Shown piece after piece: positions 1-11,490 of a stretch of DNA of 64,000 bases. This DNA comes from Polytrichum commune (lineage: Eukaryota > Streptophyta > Polytrichopsida > Polytrichales > Polytrichaceae). The position numbers and the translations under genes were made by a program. The number at the start of each line of letters is the position of its first letter. The first letter of the stretch is position 1. The notes beneath the pieces are model-generated. The model did not search any database and was not told the DNA's origin. It saw only the letters and a program-made list of their open reading frames with translations. The DNA lies in contig OX485804.1 in assembly GCA_950295325.1 (NCBI GenBank), positions 65,944,033 to 66,008,032 on the forward strand, read 5' to 3'.

Positions 1-639
1 TATGTGTGGACATTTCAAGTACTAATCTACTTAGGAATCGGTTTCCGTACTCACTATGAGAAACTACCCACAAATCAAGATCACCTCCAAGTGGCACTTT
101 CTCTTTGTGACTCACATGATTAAGTAAATTGATGACTAATAGGAGATTTTTTTGGTTCCGTGTGTAGTGCCTCACATTGGGACCTCTCATTAAAACTTGA
201 CTCATTAGCATTAAGGTATTGCCTACCCCTCTTCCATGCCACAAAGATTCAACAAAAGAAAAAGGAAAAATCTCTTGCCACATGGTTCATGTTCTCTCTT
301 CTGTATGTGTTCTCTTATCTATGATCACCTTCCATTTTCTCAAGCAATAGGTGTTGTGGTAACTAGGTAACATGCTTCACACCAACCTTCCATTCTCAAG
401 TATCTAAGTGTTGGTGACAACAAACCTACTTGGTAGTCATTTTCCCTTCTTTCTAAAGGTAACTATCCACATGTTGGTTCATATTTACATGGTATCCAAT
501 AGAGTTCCCAAGCATTTAAACATTATTTAAAAAGATCCACTAATATCTATTTTTTGATGTTAAATATAAATAAATAAATGTTGAATAGTGAAAATACAAT
601 CAAAACAACTGCTATGATATAATCATAATCAATTTTTCT

Positions 640-1210
640 TATTGCAGTGGAGGATCTTACCATAAAATCCTATCTTAGGATCCTTTGAATACGTGTTATA
701 ATTCTAGATGTGGACTTAGTCCAATTTTACATAAATATCAATTAAGGGACCTATATGACCATTTGATAAGTCAGAGAATCTTCACCTTGACAATGAATAG
801 GATATTCATAAAAGCTCCAATTTTTTGAGTAAAGTGGCTAGAAACTAACATTTAAGTATATTGAGACAAACCACTTGTCCAAAAATAATAAGCAATGTGC
901 AACTATGGGGACAAAAGCATCAAGTGACCATAGCAAAAACAACAAGTTCACAATAACCACAACTTCAAATGCTTGTATTCCATGTTCGCCAATCACCATA
1001 TTTGTGTAGTTTTACGATGTAGTGTACGTCATATTGGCAGTTGTAATTGTCCAAAATTCATGCATAAATCCAAATATGCTTATATCCTAGTTCTATAGAC
1101 CCAAATTAGATTTGCTAATCATCTTGCAGTAATTGTCTGGTGCATACCTAACGACGAGTGGGTGTGAAGAGAAAAATACAATCCGTTTAAGATTAGCTTA
1201 CCTTATGTTT
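640..1210 (+). repeat. Decayed R1 fragments
   Basis: Segments 640-870 and 1090-1210 resemble the middle (GACCTATATGACCATTTGAT) and 3' part (GATTTGCTAATCATCTTG) of the R1 family, separated by unrelated sequence. Positions 1-640 show no gene or clear repeat. Confidence 0.5.
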
Positions 1211-1540
1211 AATTGCAATGAAACAAATCATCCCATTTGTCAATAAGAAAAGTACTAGGTAATGGGCATGGGAGTGCTATTATAGATGTTTGCATGATAA
1301 ATGCCATCACTGATGCTCAATACCTCATGTGATTGGATTTTGCGAGTTTCTCATCCCTGTGGTAATGGTTTCATCCTCTGCATCAATGGAATTTCAGGAG
1401 GAAATGTATTGCGGGATGTAAGAAATGCATAATAAACGGTTGGAGTTCAAGACTTCAGAAATAAAACTGATCATTTAAGAGGAATCTATGGAATGTACCT
1501 GAAATTAATGAAAGAAAATACCGAAAGATCACAACATGTA

Positions 1541-2307
1541 TAGTCTAACCTCGTTAATACGACACTCGTTTATACAACACCCTTGTCATTATGACACATT
1601 TTTGCGAGACCAAACTTTTTAGTTCAAAACTCCCTCTTTTATACGATTACGACACTCGATAATGTGACATTTAGAATCTCCGTTTGTCATATTAAAGAGG
1701 TAGTTAATGCTGAAATTCCTTTCATCTATGTTATGTACATCTAAAATAAATCCATTTTCACTTGGGAACTACTTGGGAACTTCACTTATCATTGGGAACT
1801 TCATGATAATTAGGGTTACTAGTGTAGAATATATATGATTAGGGTTAGAGTGGCCTCCTGCCTAGTATGTTGCCTTGTATAAGGATGATATAATATCACC
1901 AGTATCTTGATGCTAAATGTCATGCATCATTATTGTCTAGTTTCTTATTAGAGAACTCTTTATATTTTGGTGTTAATGAAATTAATAGGTTTCAAAAGTT
2001 AGTAGGGAATTTAGATAAGATGACAGTTGCTAACTTGGGTAGGCAACACCAAAGATCTTTGGACTCTTATTTCAAGAGTTCTTGAGAGTATTTGTATTTG
2101 TTTGGAGTTATAAGTTATTATTTCATACGATCTATATTGCTTAAACTTGTTGTATATATATTTTAAGCTCATATTACTTATATCTTCATATTCCCTCAAT
2201 AATACGACAACTTTACGCCATTCATCATATTAATGAGAAGATGACACCTCGATAATACGACTTTTTTGTGTGTTTCCCAAACATGTCATACTAAAGAGGG
2301 AGAATGG
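1541..2307. mobile_element. TA-flanked TIR element (pogo/mariner-like) inside an R4 copy
   Basis: The ends are TAGTCTAACCTCGTTAATAC and, inverted, CCATTCTCCCTCTTTAGTAT, imperfect TIRs, flanked by TA at 1539-1540 and 2308-2309. Subterminal GATAATACGAC-like motifs recur. Removing it restores an R4 sequence seen intact at 47115-47285, with ACAACATGTA joining ACCGGTTG. The ~480-bp core holds no recognisable transposase. Confidence 0.7.
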
Positions 2308-2346
2308 TAACCGGTTGCACTTGGAAACACTAGGACCTTAACCGAT

Positions 2347-2688
2347 TACACTAAATAGGTAGATTAGTGTTGGAAACACTAATAGTCGACGAAAACGCTA
2401 AATGTAAATTGTCTCTATAGTGTTAGAACACTAAATGTCAACTCTAACACTATTTGTACCAAGTAGTAACTTTAAATATTTACATGAGCGCATTTAGTGT
2501 TAGATGATATTTTGTAAATCTTGGAATGAAGAATTGAAGGAAGAAGAATATGAGAACCTCGTAAAAGGTATAATTTGTTCAAACCCTATTCAAACACTAA
2601 TTGTAATATCAGTTGAAAATTAGTGTTTTAGGTAACTATTGCATCTAACACTAATCTTCATCTAACACTAATCTACCTATTTAGTGTA
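2347..2688. mobile_element. TIR element (MITE) beside the Lir1 leader
   Basis: Near-perfect inverted termini TACACTAAATAGGTAGATTA and the same read inverted at 2669-2688. AACACTAA/TTAGTGTT motifs repeat inside. It sits in the same R4 copy as the element before it, and the outer TA may be the target duplication. No coding capacity. Confidence 0.8.
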
Positions 2689-3454
2689 GTGCCCAAAAAT
2701 AGACCCAGACACTGCCTAAAATTGAGCAGGATCCAACATTGAAATGAGAGGAAAAACTCGTGGCCACCTGTCAGGGGGTGCCAGGTGGCAGCCATGTGTG
2801 TTCGTCTCTCTCATCTCCTCATCCACCCCCTCCCTGTTCCCTGTGAACCGCAGAGCCCAAGAGCACCAGCTTTGCTTTGTCTCCCAAATCTCTGGATTCG
2901 TTTGAGAGCTCCTGCAATTTCAAAATCATCAAGGTACGAATTACTGTTCTCGTCGAGGTGCAGGACTAATTTGTGAATTCTGGCTTCTTCCTCATACAGA
3001 GCAGCTCCCTCTTATCTGCATTTGCATTTGTTTTCCTTGCAATGTCGACACGGAAACTTTTCGACATGGCATGTCTCCCTTCTCCAGGTGAGAATTTGTT
3101 CGTGTATATAACTGTACATTAGTTCCAACCCTTGAAATTCTTAGAAACTTTTGTAGCTTGGAACTCTTGAATTCTTGTATTGAGCAGCTCGTCTTTGCGA
3201 CCTCTGATGTCAGGGGTTTTGAACCGCAAGCGGCGTTACATTGTCCTTATCACATCGTTCTTCAACTTTTGAAGATTTGAGCCAAATTTTGCAGTGCATT
3301 CCGAGCTTCGAATTGCACGCTCTTGCATTTTACTCCAATTTCTTCGAACTTCGTCTCTGCATTGAATGGATGAAGTTTCTCTTTTCGCATCACTGACTCG
3401 GACGTCATTGAAATTTGTGTCGAACAGAGGTGCGGATAGTTCAGCGGAGACGAC
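2689..3454 (+). promoter_or_regulatory. Probable promoter and 5' leader of Lir1
   Basis: This is the only non-repeat sequence between the TIR element ending at 2688 and the Lir1 start codon. It contains an inverted repeat of GCCACCTG (2763-2770) and CAGGTGGC (2782-2789), E-box-like half sites. C/T-rich leader-like sequence follows at 2800-2930. A donor-like GTACG at about 2933 and an acceptor-like ATACAG at about 2998, then a GTGAGA donor at about 3088, could mark leader introns. No clear TATA box was seen. The transcription start and splicing are inferred only. Confidence 0.35.
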
Positions 3455-3898
3455 ATGCAGACAGCTATGGCGATGGCTGTCAATATGGCCACAAGCTCCG
3501 TAGTAATCAATGCACCATCACGAGCAACATTCTCTAAGAACTGCACAACCTCCTCTTCGTCCTCTCTTAGCATCCCCAGGCGGTCCATGAGGGTTCAATC
3601 ACAGCCTACTAACCAAGAGTACGTCAACTATGCCGGCAAGAACTCCGTCTTCCCTGCGGAGGCATGCGATGAAGTTGGAGGAGATGCGTGCAATGTGGAC
3701 GGGGTTGGTCCAGAGGTGAAGCCCAAGGCGGCGGAGGCCGCACCACCGGCACCGAAAGCAGAGACCGATGGAACAAACCGAGTGTATGTGAATTATGCCG
3801 GGAAGAAGAGCGTGTTGGCAGGCGAGGCGTGCGATGACCTAGGAGGGGAGTTCTGCGAACCCGAGTACCAAGAAGGCGTGGGACCTGAGATGAAATGA
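3455..3898 (+). CDS. LIR1: Light-regulated chloroplast protein Lir1
   Basis: Uninterrupted 147-residue reading frame from ATG to TGA in one exon. Residues 1 to about 50 are rich in Ser, Ala, Thr and Arg with almost no acidic residues, as in a chloroplast transit peptide. Two copies of the Lir1 repeat follow. The first is at about 55-90, with YVNYAGKNSVFPAEACDEVG and cysteines C71 and C79. The second is at about 110-147, with cysteines C126 and C134 and the motif GEACDDLGGEFCEPEYQ. They are joined by an Ala/Pro/Lys linker. Known family role: LIR1 binds leaf-type ferredoxin-NADP reductase and helps tether it to thylakoid partners TIC62 and TROL; its transcripts are light and clock controlled. 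The length matches the family. The start is the first ATG before the transit-like segment. Antisense frames here are shadows. Confidence 0.93.
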   Translation: MQTAMAMAVNMATSSVVINAPSRATFSKNCTTSSSSSLSIPRRSMRVQSQPTNQEYVNYAGKNSVFPAEACDEVGGDACNVDGVGPEVKPKAAEAAPPAPKAETDGTNRVYVNYAGKKSVLAGEACDDLGGEFCEPEYQEGVGPEMK

Positions 3899-4029
3899 GA
3901 CTGGAGCTCACATCTGAGATATGCCATGGACGCTCCAGAAGGTAATGAACCTCTTCTTGTAGAATGCAGAGGTGAAGGGCGCCTAGTCGGTATTTGATTT
4001 ATGAAGAACGTGATTACCTTGTTGTATTT

Positions 4030-4775
4030 GTAGCATTGGAGGCATTTGTTGAGAATTCCGTAGAGATGCAATGGGGATGCAATAGGCACTTGTACGTATG
4101 AAGATGGTCGACGATTGTCTGTGATTTGTAAAAGACGTGACTAGTTGTATTTCTGTAGTATTGGAGACATTTGTTGATAATCCTGTAGAGATGCAATGGG
4201 GAAGCAGGCACTTGTGTGCATGAAGATCGTGGATGGTTGTCTGTATGTAATATATTGGTGTCAGATTTGTGAATGATGTGACTAGTATTTGTAGCATTGG
4301 AGGCATTTGTTGAGAATTCTGTAGAGATGCAATGAACTGCAATCGGCACTTGTGTGTACGAAGATGGTGGATGATTGTTTGTATGTTAGACAAGAACGTG
4401 TCCACAGTTTCTTGCTATTTAGAATGCAGAGGTTATGCATCTGAAGGGGGCCTATTTGATGTGCAGTTCTGAAAGATGTGTAGTATGGGGAGATAATGTG
4501 TACATTGGAGACGTTTGTTGAGAATTCTATAGAAATGCAATGGGGATGCAATCGGCACATGTGTGTGAAGATCGTGGATGGTTGTCTGTACGTAATATAT
4601 TGGTTTGAAGTTTGTGAATGATGTGACTAGTTGTATTGGAGGCATTTGTTGAAGAATCTGTAGAGATGCAATGTGACACAATGTGATGCAATTGGCACTT
4701 GTGTGTATGAAGATGGAGGATGATTGTCTGTATGTTGTCTGCAAGTCAAGAATGTTTCCACATTTTCTTGCTTTG
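4030..4775 (+). repeat. Tandem array downstream of Lir1
   Basis: Five imperfect units begin near 4030, 4155, 4291, 4503 and 4636. Each opens with a form of ATTGGAGGCATTTGTTGAGA, continues through TAGAGATGCAATG and GGCACTTGTGTG, and ends with a GATGTGACTAGT-like segment. Unit length is about 125-135 bp. The third unit carries an extra ~80 bp that matches 3952-4030, the region directly after the Lir1 stop, so the Lir1 3' flank itself was included in the duplications. Several overlapping antisense frames here are by-products of the repetition. Confidence 0.85.
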
Positions 4776-6020
4776 TCCAAATTTCAAAAATCTTAAAAAA
4801 TTTCGTTTATTGTTTCTGTCTGTTGCTTCATCATCTAACTCAATAGGCTTCCATGTCCTTTGGCAGACGGGGGTAGGGCATGTTGGTTAGCTTTTCTTTT
4901 TGGTAGTTCTGACAGGGCTCGTATTTTTTTTTAAATTTTTTTTTAACTGCAGGATGTGTGATTTCGGTGGCTGTTGAGAATCAAATGAAGTTTGCAATGT
5001 GAACTGTAGGGTTACTCCACATCTTCTAAGAAGCTTTGGCAGGGGTTTGAAGTCAATTGTGAAATGTGAGGTAATTTGTACCAGGGAAGATTTGTTGCCA
5101 TCTTCCATTGTATACTGTGTAGAGTTATGTTATTCGAATCCAGACCTTTGGACACTATACCCCATGACAATGTGGAGTAAATCTATCTTTGTACATATCT
5201 TATATGTTTATGCATGCTGTTTACTTGGCTGGATGGTGTTGTTGTGCAATTCTAAACCTGTCATTCCCTGATCACACCAAAATTTCCGTCCGGTTCCAGT
5301 CGTGAAATTGTTGGAGATTATGTTGAGAAACAGATGCTGGCCCACCACTTTCCACACTATTACAGCCGGAGATGCCGATGGATGGTGTCTGAACTGGCTG
5401 GTGTGATCAGCCTCTCAGTCAACACCAGTAATTATCTGTATTCTCATCGATGTATCTCAAAAGTGCTTATTTTTATTTTGTCATACTGTATGACCATGTA
5501 TTGGTTGTTCACAACGGATACATGACATAGGCAGCACATGCAAGTCAATTTGGTCTGGTCCTAGTTGGTTCTGTGCACAATTTGAGATTAATCATAATTT
5601 GCGTATGTTCTCAAAAGTAATTAGAGTAATTGCACCTCAAATTGCTTTATAGATGCCCGTAATTCTGTAGAATGTGGACCATGGAGCCTTGCTGCTCAAC
5701 ACTTTTTGGCAATGTTTCCTTATACCCCTTTGGGGACAAGACAGTTTTGGTGGGTGGGTCATCTTCAATAGTGTTAGCTTGGCTTTATGTACCAAATTTG
5801 TGACCTGGCTTTGTAGACTGTCAAGACTGACCTCAATGGAACCATCAGTGAAGCTCACAAACCTTTCTAGTCTTGTTAATCTATGAATTATTGGACTGGG
5901 AGACTTGAATTTACAGTATGAATGGAGGAAGATTATGTTCTGTGTGAATGGTCAATAGATTTACTTGTAAAGTTCCTCGAAGAAGAGAGGGATGAAATCG
6001 CAGGTTTGAAGAGCTCATTA
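4776..6020. other. No recognised feature
   Basis: AT-rich sequence with short chance frames only. No domain, repeat family or RNA gene recognised. Part may be the distal flank of the Lir1 tandem array. Confidence 0.4.
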
Positions 6021-6024
6021 GTTT

Positions 6025-6440
6025 GTTGTGTGTTGGAGCCTATTTTGAAAGTCGGTTGAAACTTCTTGGATCTCCTCTTGCCATCACAAAAACTTTGAGA
6101 GAACTTTAGGATGTACTATAGGGTTTACCCATGGGCTTTGCCACCTTAAATCTTGGACAGCTTCTACAAGGCTAACTTGGCCCAACCTAGTATGCCACAC
6201 TAGAGAGCTAGTTTTAGAAGCCTTAGGGTTAGTTTCCACATAGGGCGTTCGTCCACCAAATTTTAGTGGGCGAGCACCCTACATGGAAACGAACTCTTAC
6301 ACTACTCTACGAGCATGATAAAAAATTGCCTTCATAAAACTTGGGTGACTTTATGCATAATCTCTCAGACTCATGTTTTAGCCAACTCACTTGGAGATTG
6401 ATGCCAAGACTTTATGCATAACTCTAATGTGTGATATGTT
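6025..6440 (+). repeat. R5 repeat copy
   Basis: Matches 11165-11490 (+) and, inverted, 10640-10905, through segments such as CTAACTTGGCCCAACCTAGT and GGAGATTGATG. No terminal repeats were defined. Confidence 0.6.
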
Positions 6441-6609
6441 TTTTGCTTGTGTTTGCAATTCACTTTGACCACAATAGAGTTGTCCACAAAGTTTCCCAAA
6501 GAGGGACCAAACAAGGAGTTTGAATTCGTGGCGGAGCTTTATTTTGAAACATGGGTGAAACTCCTTGGACCTTCTCCTTCAAGGGAAGTTCAGAATATAA
6601 AATAAGGTC

Positions 6610-6772
6610 ATAACATTATTTAGTAGTGTGCGTTTGTTCATGTGGGCCCAAAGAACTAAACTATGGATGGCATAGTTAGTACAAATTTAGTCTGAATTTG
6701 CACTAGCTGCGACATCCATAGTTTAATTCTCGGGGCCCACACGAATGAACGCACATTGCTTAATAATGTTAT
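6610..6772. mobile_element. Foldback MITE, family R10
   Basis: A 163-bp near-palindrome with arms of about 75 bp starting ATAACATTATT. Sister copy at 14001-14165. No coding capacity. Confidence 0.85.
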
Positions 6773-6845
6773 GGTTTGACCATGGTATTTGTAACCCTAA
6801 ATCGTGGTTGGCTTATGCAAGGAGCTTGGTTCACCAATCCTAGTT

Positions 6846-7190
6846 ACTCTAATCTCCCTAATATCATGCCTTTGGCAACCATAGCGCACATGGTATTAAG
6901 GGGGTCTGCAATGTTAACATGGATGTGTGATAATAGAGAATCAATGTAGCATGTGACATTATGGAATAACCCAAAGTCAACATTGCAATAATGACAATGT
7001 TGACAACATAATGCGTGCGAGCACGTGGTTTGAATTCTTTGGTGGATTATTTTAATGTCAAAACTTGTGATATATGAGAGAGAAATGTGATAACAAGGAG
7101 GAAGTTTTAAACTAAGTACATCCGTTCCCTACGGTTTGGGATATAAGAGAGGGAGTGACATTACAAAGGGAGACATTATGGAGGTTAGGG
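6846..7190 (+). mobile_element. R11 TIR element
   Basis: Ends CTAATCTCCCTAATATCATG and, inverted, CTAACCTCCATAATGTC. The interior matches in reverse 10430-10560 of the longer copy at 10021-10616 (GTCAACATTGCAATAATGAC). Confidence 0.7.
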
Positions 7191-8720
7191 TTTTGGGCAA
7201 GTTAGAAAGTTGGTTTCTTTATAGTAGTCTTGGCCCCACTCCCTTAGCATGTTAATTTATTCTCTAATTAAGATGTGGGTCGCTTTATGCATGAGCTCTC
7301 AAACCCACCTTTTGATCAACTCATTTGGAGTTTGATCTAGAGACTTTAAAGAAAAACTTGAATGTGCACTTGAGGTATGCATTGGTTTACGTATGTTTTC
7401 CCTATTCTTGGTGATGGCTCCTTTGATGAAGTGAATGTACATGGAATGAGACTAGAATGGTCACAACTATGGATTGGATAACCATTGAGAGGAGAGTGGA
7501 TGACGAACTGTGGAAGTGTTAAGTCATCCACTTCCTCGAGTTGGTTATTGGTCATAACTGGTCTACTCATGGATGTAAATTATAGGTTATCAATGAAATG
7601 TTTTAATGTTGTATGCATGGATAGAAAACACAAGAGAGTTGTTGGATTTGCCCTCCACTTGGATGAGCAATTGGCTATGGAAGAAAATTGCATGGGGAGC
7701 TTGTGCCCTTGATGGGTAATTACATGTGATACGGTATCCAAGCAACGTAATTGTTCACAATTACACCTACCAATAGGGAGGATAAAGGGGTGATTACCAT
7801 GTAGATCCTACCTAGAATGGGGGGACTGAGGTAGAATGGGTAGGAAAGGGTCAAGTTTGGCGTTGGGGTCGATGCTTGGGTTGGCATGATTAGGGACTCT
7901 AAAACATATTGGGCCGTGTGACAACATTGGAATCCATTGGGTGTGGTAATATCAAGGCTTTTTTATGGCCCTTCTCATTCCAACATTAATGCCAAGTTTC
8001 CTATGACCTATATACCTTAACATCTCTTGGTCCTAGGTCAAATTTCCAGGTGCCGGCCATTTTGGTGAAGTATAATAGACTTCGACAATATCAGTGAGTC
8101 TTCAATTAATATCTCCAGGCATCTTGTTGGTTGAGCACTTCCATGTGAAGTAAGGGTGCCAACATATGAGAGAGTATATTTGCCTTGTTGTCAAACATGC
8201 AAGTTGGAATGTGGTTGCCATTGCTTGAAGTTATATGTTTATGTTAAAAAATTTAAATATGTTTATTGCTAATATGAAATTATGATTTTGAATTAGAGAG
8301 GTGGTCAAGTCCGCCTCCTCAAACTCCAACTACCCTCTACAATTTTGTTGGGTGGTCATTCTTGTTCTTCATGGAAAATTAACGAATACTTCAATGTGGG
8401 GGGGGGGGGGGGAGGGTGTGTTAGATTTTTGTCATCTAGTGATTTTCGCCGATTTGGCTAACACATGGAAGTGTGCCATTGGTCAATTTTGGTAAATTAA
8501 TTGAATGAGGATATGTGGCCAACTCTTTATGAAAAAAAATGTTGTAACCTTGACTTTGATTTTGTAATCCCCTGATATTAATCACATGTTTAGTGTCCAA
8601 ATAGAAGTGTCCATGATACCAGGCCCAAATTCTTTATTGATTTGGTGGCCGTGGTCCTTACAGTCATGACAGTCACCTCTTAACTTATCCATGCAAGGCT
8701 TGATGCGTAAAGGCCACAAC
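7191..8720. other. No gene recognised
   Basis: After the R5 end (about 7345) there are only short frames without domain signal. A G homopolymer (16 bases) lies at about 8398-8413. Confidence 0.4.
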
Positions 8721-9050
8721 CACACAAAGCTTGAGCTCATGGGGCTGCCTTCTTTTGGGTATAGAAATGTTTGTTTTCAACTTTGATCCAAGACAAACAT
8801 ATTGTAAGATTTTAAATATGTCGATACTGAGTGGAGTCAAAAACAAACATTTTTACGGAAAGAAAAAAAAAGATGGACCAAATTGGAACCCAAGTTCCCC
8901 AAGGTTAGGCACATGTCATGGCCAAAACATCTCAACCTTGGCCCACCAATTTCTATTTTGAGAACTAGAACCTTCGCCCCTCCCTCAACTCTCCAACTAT
9001 GTGTGGCTACCTCTCCAAGCTCATGGGGGATGCCACACACAACTTGAGCT
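8720..9050 (+). repeat. R7 repeat copy
   Basis: Matches 55900-56230 inside a NOT1 intron, including TCCCCAAGGTTAGGCACATG and a shared TTTTCAACT...ATCCAAGAC segment. The stretch 9050-10020 holds chance frames only; an overlapping pair at 9536-9792 has no recognised domain. Confidence 0.6.
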
Positions 9051-10020
9051 CAAACTTGCAAGTTTGGTGGCCCAAGGTAGAAGAAGTTGGACCCATAAAC
9101 CTAAAATCAATGGAGCTTTGATTCCTTCCTTTTGGATTGCAGCTCAAGTTTGAATTCGGACATGAGAAAATCAAGGCTTAAAATTTTTCAAGTTTCAACT
9201 CACGCTAGTTTGAACTTGGATAATCAATAAACTAGAAACACGGACCAACTTTAGACCACAACTCCACCCTCTTCTTAGGCACATGTAGAGGCTCATATTC
9301 CTTTTCCTTGGCCCACCAAACTTGCTAGCTCAAGCTTGAGCTCGAGCTCAACTTTGTGCAAGGCAAGGGCATGCGTGCCAAATCATTTTTGACCAACAAA
9401 TGGCAAGACTCCCACCCTTGGAGTTTGGAGTTGGAGAATTCTTGTTCCAATCGCATTTAAATTTGGAAAGTCTCCATTGCAACTTGGCGTCTTCTACGGT
9501 TGTGAGGACTTTGTCATCCGGATAGACCTATTGAAATGCCGTTCACGCTTTCTTTGTTCAATGACGACTATATTTGGAACTTGGTTTTCTTGTTGACAAT
9601 AATAATCACGTTGTGTGTATTGGACCAACTACTTGGTGTTTCTTTCACACATCCTTTCAAAAGGGCTGCCGCCTTCGTGTTTGGTTTCCTTTGGATGACT
9701 ATACATGTGAACTATCTTCGATACCCAAGCGCCGGCGGTGGAGTGGCGGACTTGGGGATCATGTAACTAGGCTTAACCCTTGGTTTCCCTAAAACTAAAG
9801 AAATTGTGGGCTGCATATGCGGCCTAGACTAGCCAACTTTCAAGTTCATTTGTGCACTCTATTCAATAGATTCCATGCAACTTGCGCATGACACTTGAGA
9901 TGCCATTGAATTGGAAGAGCTCATTTTCACACCGGTAAGCTATGCATGCCCCCGAAAAGAGGGTGGTCAACATTTGCTTATAGATTCATGATTAGAGCTA
10001 TTCGTAAAGTGAAGTACACT

Positions 10021-10616
10021 TTAACCTCCGTAATATCACCTTCCTTAATGTGACTCCCTCTCATACATCCCAGAACCCCTCGGGGGGTTCACTGGTGAAA
10101 ATCGTAGAACAACGTGCGATAAAAAAATAGGGTCCAATATATTCATTGTAGATAAATTTTGTAAAAAATGTACATGTAAAATAGGGGATTTTAAAATAGT
10201 GAAACATGTTTACATGTAAAATACCATCACCTTATAATCTTTTCTGCAAGGTAAATAACCCCCCCAATAAATAAGTCCCGAACGCACGTGTATGCAAAAT
10301 ATAAGAGGGAGTGACCCCCCCGAGCAGAACCCTAGGGAACGCATGTCCTCAATTCAAATATCCCTCCTCGTTATCACGTTTCCTTCTCACATGTCACGTA
10401 TTTTGACATTAAGGTTATCCACCAAAGAATCTAAACTACAAGCTCGCATACATCACGTTGTCATCATTGTCATTATTGCAATGTTGACTTTGTGTTATTC
10501 CGTACTGTCACACACTATGTTGATTCTTTATTAACATGCCTCCATGTTCACATTGCATACCCCCCAATATCACGTGCACGTTGGTTGCCACATGCATGAT
10601 ATTAGGGAGGTTAGGG
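10021..10616 (-). mobile_element. R11 TIR element, longer inverted copy
   Basis: Ends TTAACCTCCGTAATATCACC and, inverted, CCCTAACCTCCCTAATATC. About 596 bp. Shares interior with the 345-bp copy at 6846-7190, which is probably an internal-deletion derivative. No transposase seen. Confidence 0.7.
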
Positions 10617-10639
10617 CGTAGATAATACCATGGGTTTGG

Positions 10640-10905
10640 TCCCAAATTCTAAGTTTATGAGAATTAACACAAAGTCACCCAAGTTTTCTTGATGCTTAAA
10701 TTACCTGACACAAAGGGTGTTGTCAAGCTTCTAAAAACAAACTTTCTAGCTTTGTCCTACTAGGATGGGTGGGCCAAGCTAGCCTTTCATAGGCCAATCT
10801 GGAATTTAGGACAGTGGGTCATGTATGCATACTCTATCAAAGTTTGAGAGGTGGAAAGAGGAGGTCTCAAAAGTTTCACCTAACTTTTAGAATGGGCTTC
10901 AAAAC
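10640..10905 (-). repeat. R5 copy, inverted
   Basis: The reverse complement follows 6025-6195 (GGGCCAAGCTAGCCTTTCAT region). It directly adjoins the R11 element. Confidence 0.55.
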
Positions 10906-11164
10906 ACGACAACCTAATGAGCTTCTACCTAATACATTTTTTTTTCCTCAAAAAAGAATCAAACCCATGGTTTTGTCCCTCTTCGAGAGGGACTGTAAGG
11001 ATAACTCTATTGAGCTATAGAATATGAAGAAGTGGCTAGTTAGAATTCAAGTAAATCTAGAGAATTTTTTGGTCCAAATTAATGAATACTAGAAGCAAAT
11101 GATGAGAATCATAATCATACAAAACTTGAAAGGCAATAGAGCTATTTCAATTAAGTGCTCATTA

Positions 11165-11490
11165 GAGTGTCTTGTATTGGAGTTTCATTTTGAAAGTTGT
11201 GTGGAACTCTTGAACCTCCTCTTTAATCCAATTTTTTTGAGAGAAATTTAAATTATTAAATAGGGCATGACCCATGGGACCCACCACCCTAAATCACGGC
11301 TTGGCCTATGCAAGGTTAGCTTGGCCCACTGATCTTAGTATGACAAGCTAAAAATTTGGGCCCACTCCTTTAACATGTTAAAAACTAAGTCTTTAAAAAT
11401 CTTGGGTGGCTTTTTAGATACAATCTTAAACTAACCATTTAGTCAACTCACCCGAAGATTGATCTAGAGGCTTTACACGTGACTCCAATG
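11165..11490 (+). repeat. R5 copy, uninterrupted
   Basis: Reference copy for reading the nested insertions at 6530-7345. Contains GGTTAGCTTGGCCCACTGAT and GAAGATTGATCTAGAGGCTT. Confidence 0.6.

Larger units (their letters stand above)
1430..2720 (+). repeat. R4 repeat copy, split by two insertions
   Basis: Left part 1430-1540, middle 2308-2346, right part 2689 to about 2720. Together they follow the order of intact copies. Other copies: 21530-21745, 38480-38690 and 47115-47285 (+); 14455-14660 and 20560-20735 (-). Shared marks are CCGAAAGATCACAACATGTA, AACCGGTTG and AACACTAGGA. Confidence 0.7.
6530..7345 (+). repeat. R5 copy with two nested insertions
   Basis: The outer R5 sequence runs 6530-6609, 6773-6845 and 7191-7345, in the order of the uninterrupted copy at 11165-11490. 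It is split first by a foldback element (6610-6772), then by an R11 TIR element (6846-7190). Confidence 0.7.

Noticed and set aside
3624-4780. Several overlapping minus-strand frames of 90-140 codons
   Set aside because: They lie antisense to Lir1 and across the tandem array; their repeated peptides mirror the DNA repeats and show no domain.
8396-8414. Homopolymer G and C runs (also near 38166, 39794, 41465, 48160, 55448, 63630)
   Set aside because: Simple low-complexity tracts within repeats; no further structure.
9536-9792. Two overlapping plus frames, one membrane-like
   Set aside because: Neither matches a known family; hydrophobicity follows from T-rich DNA.
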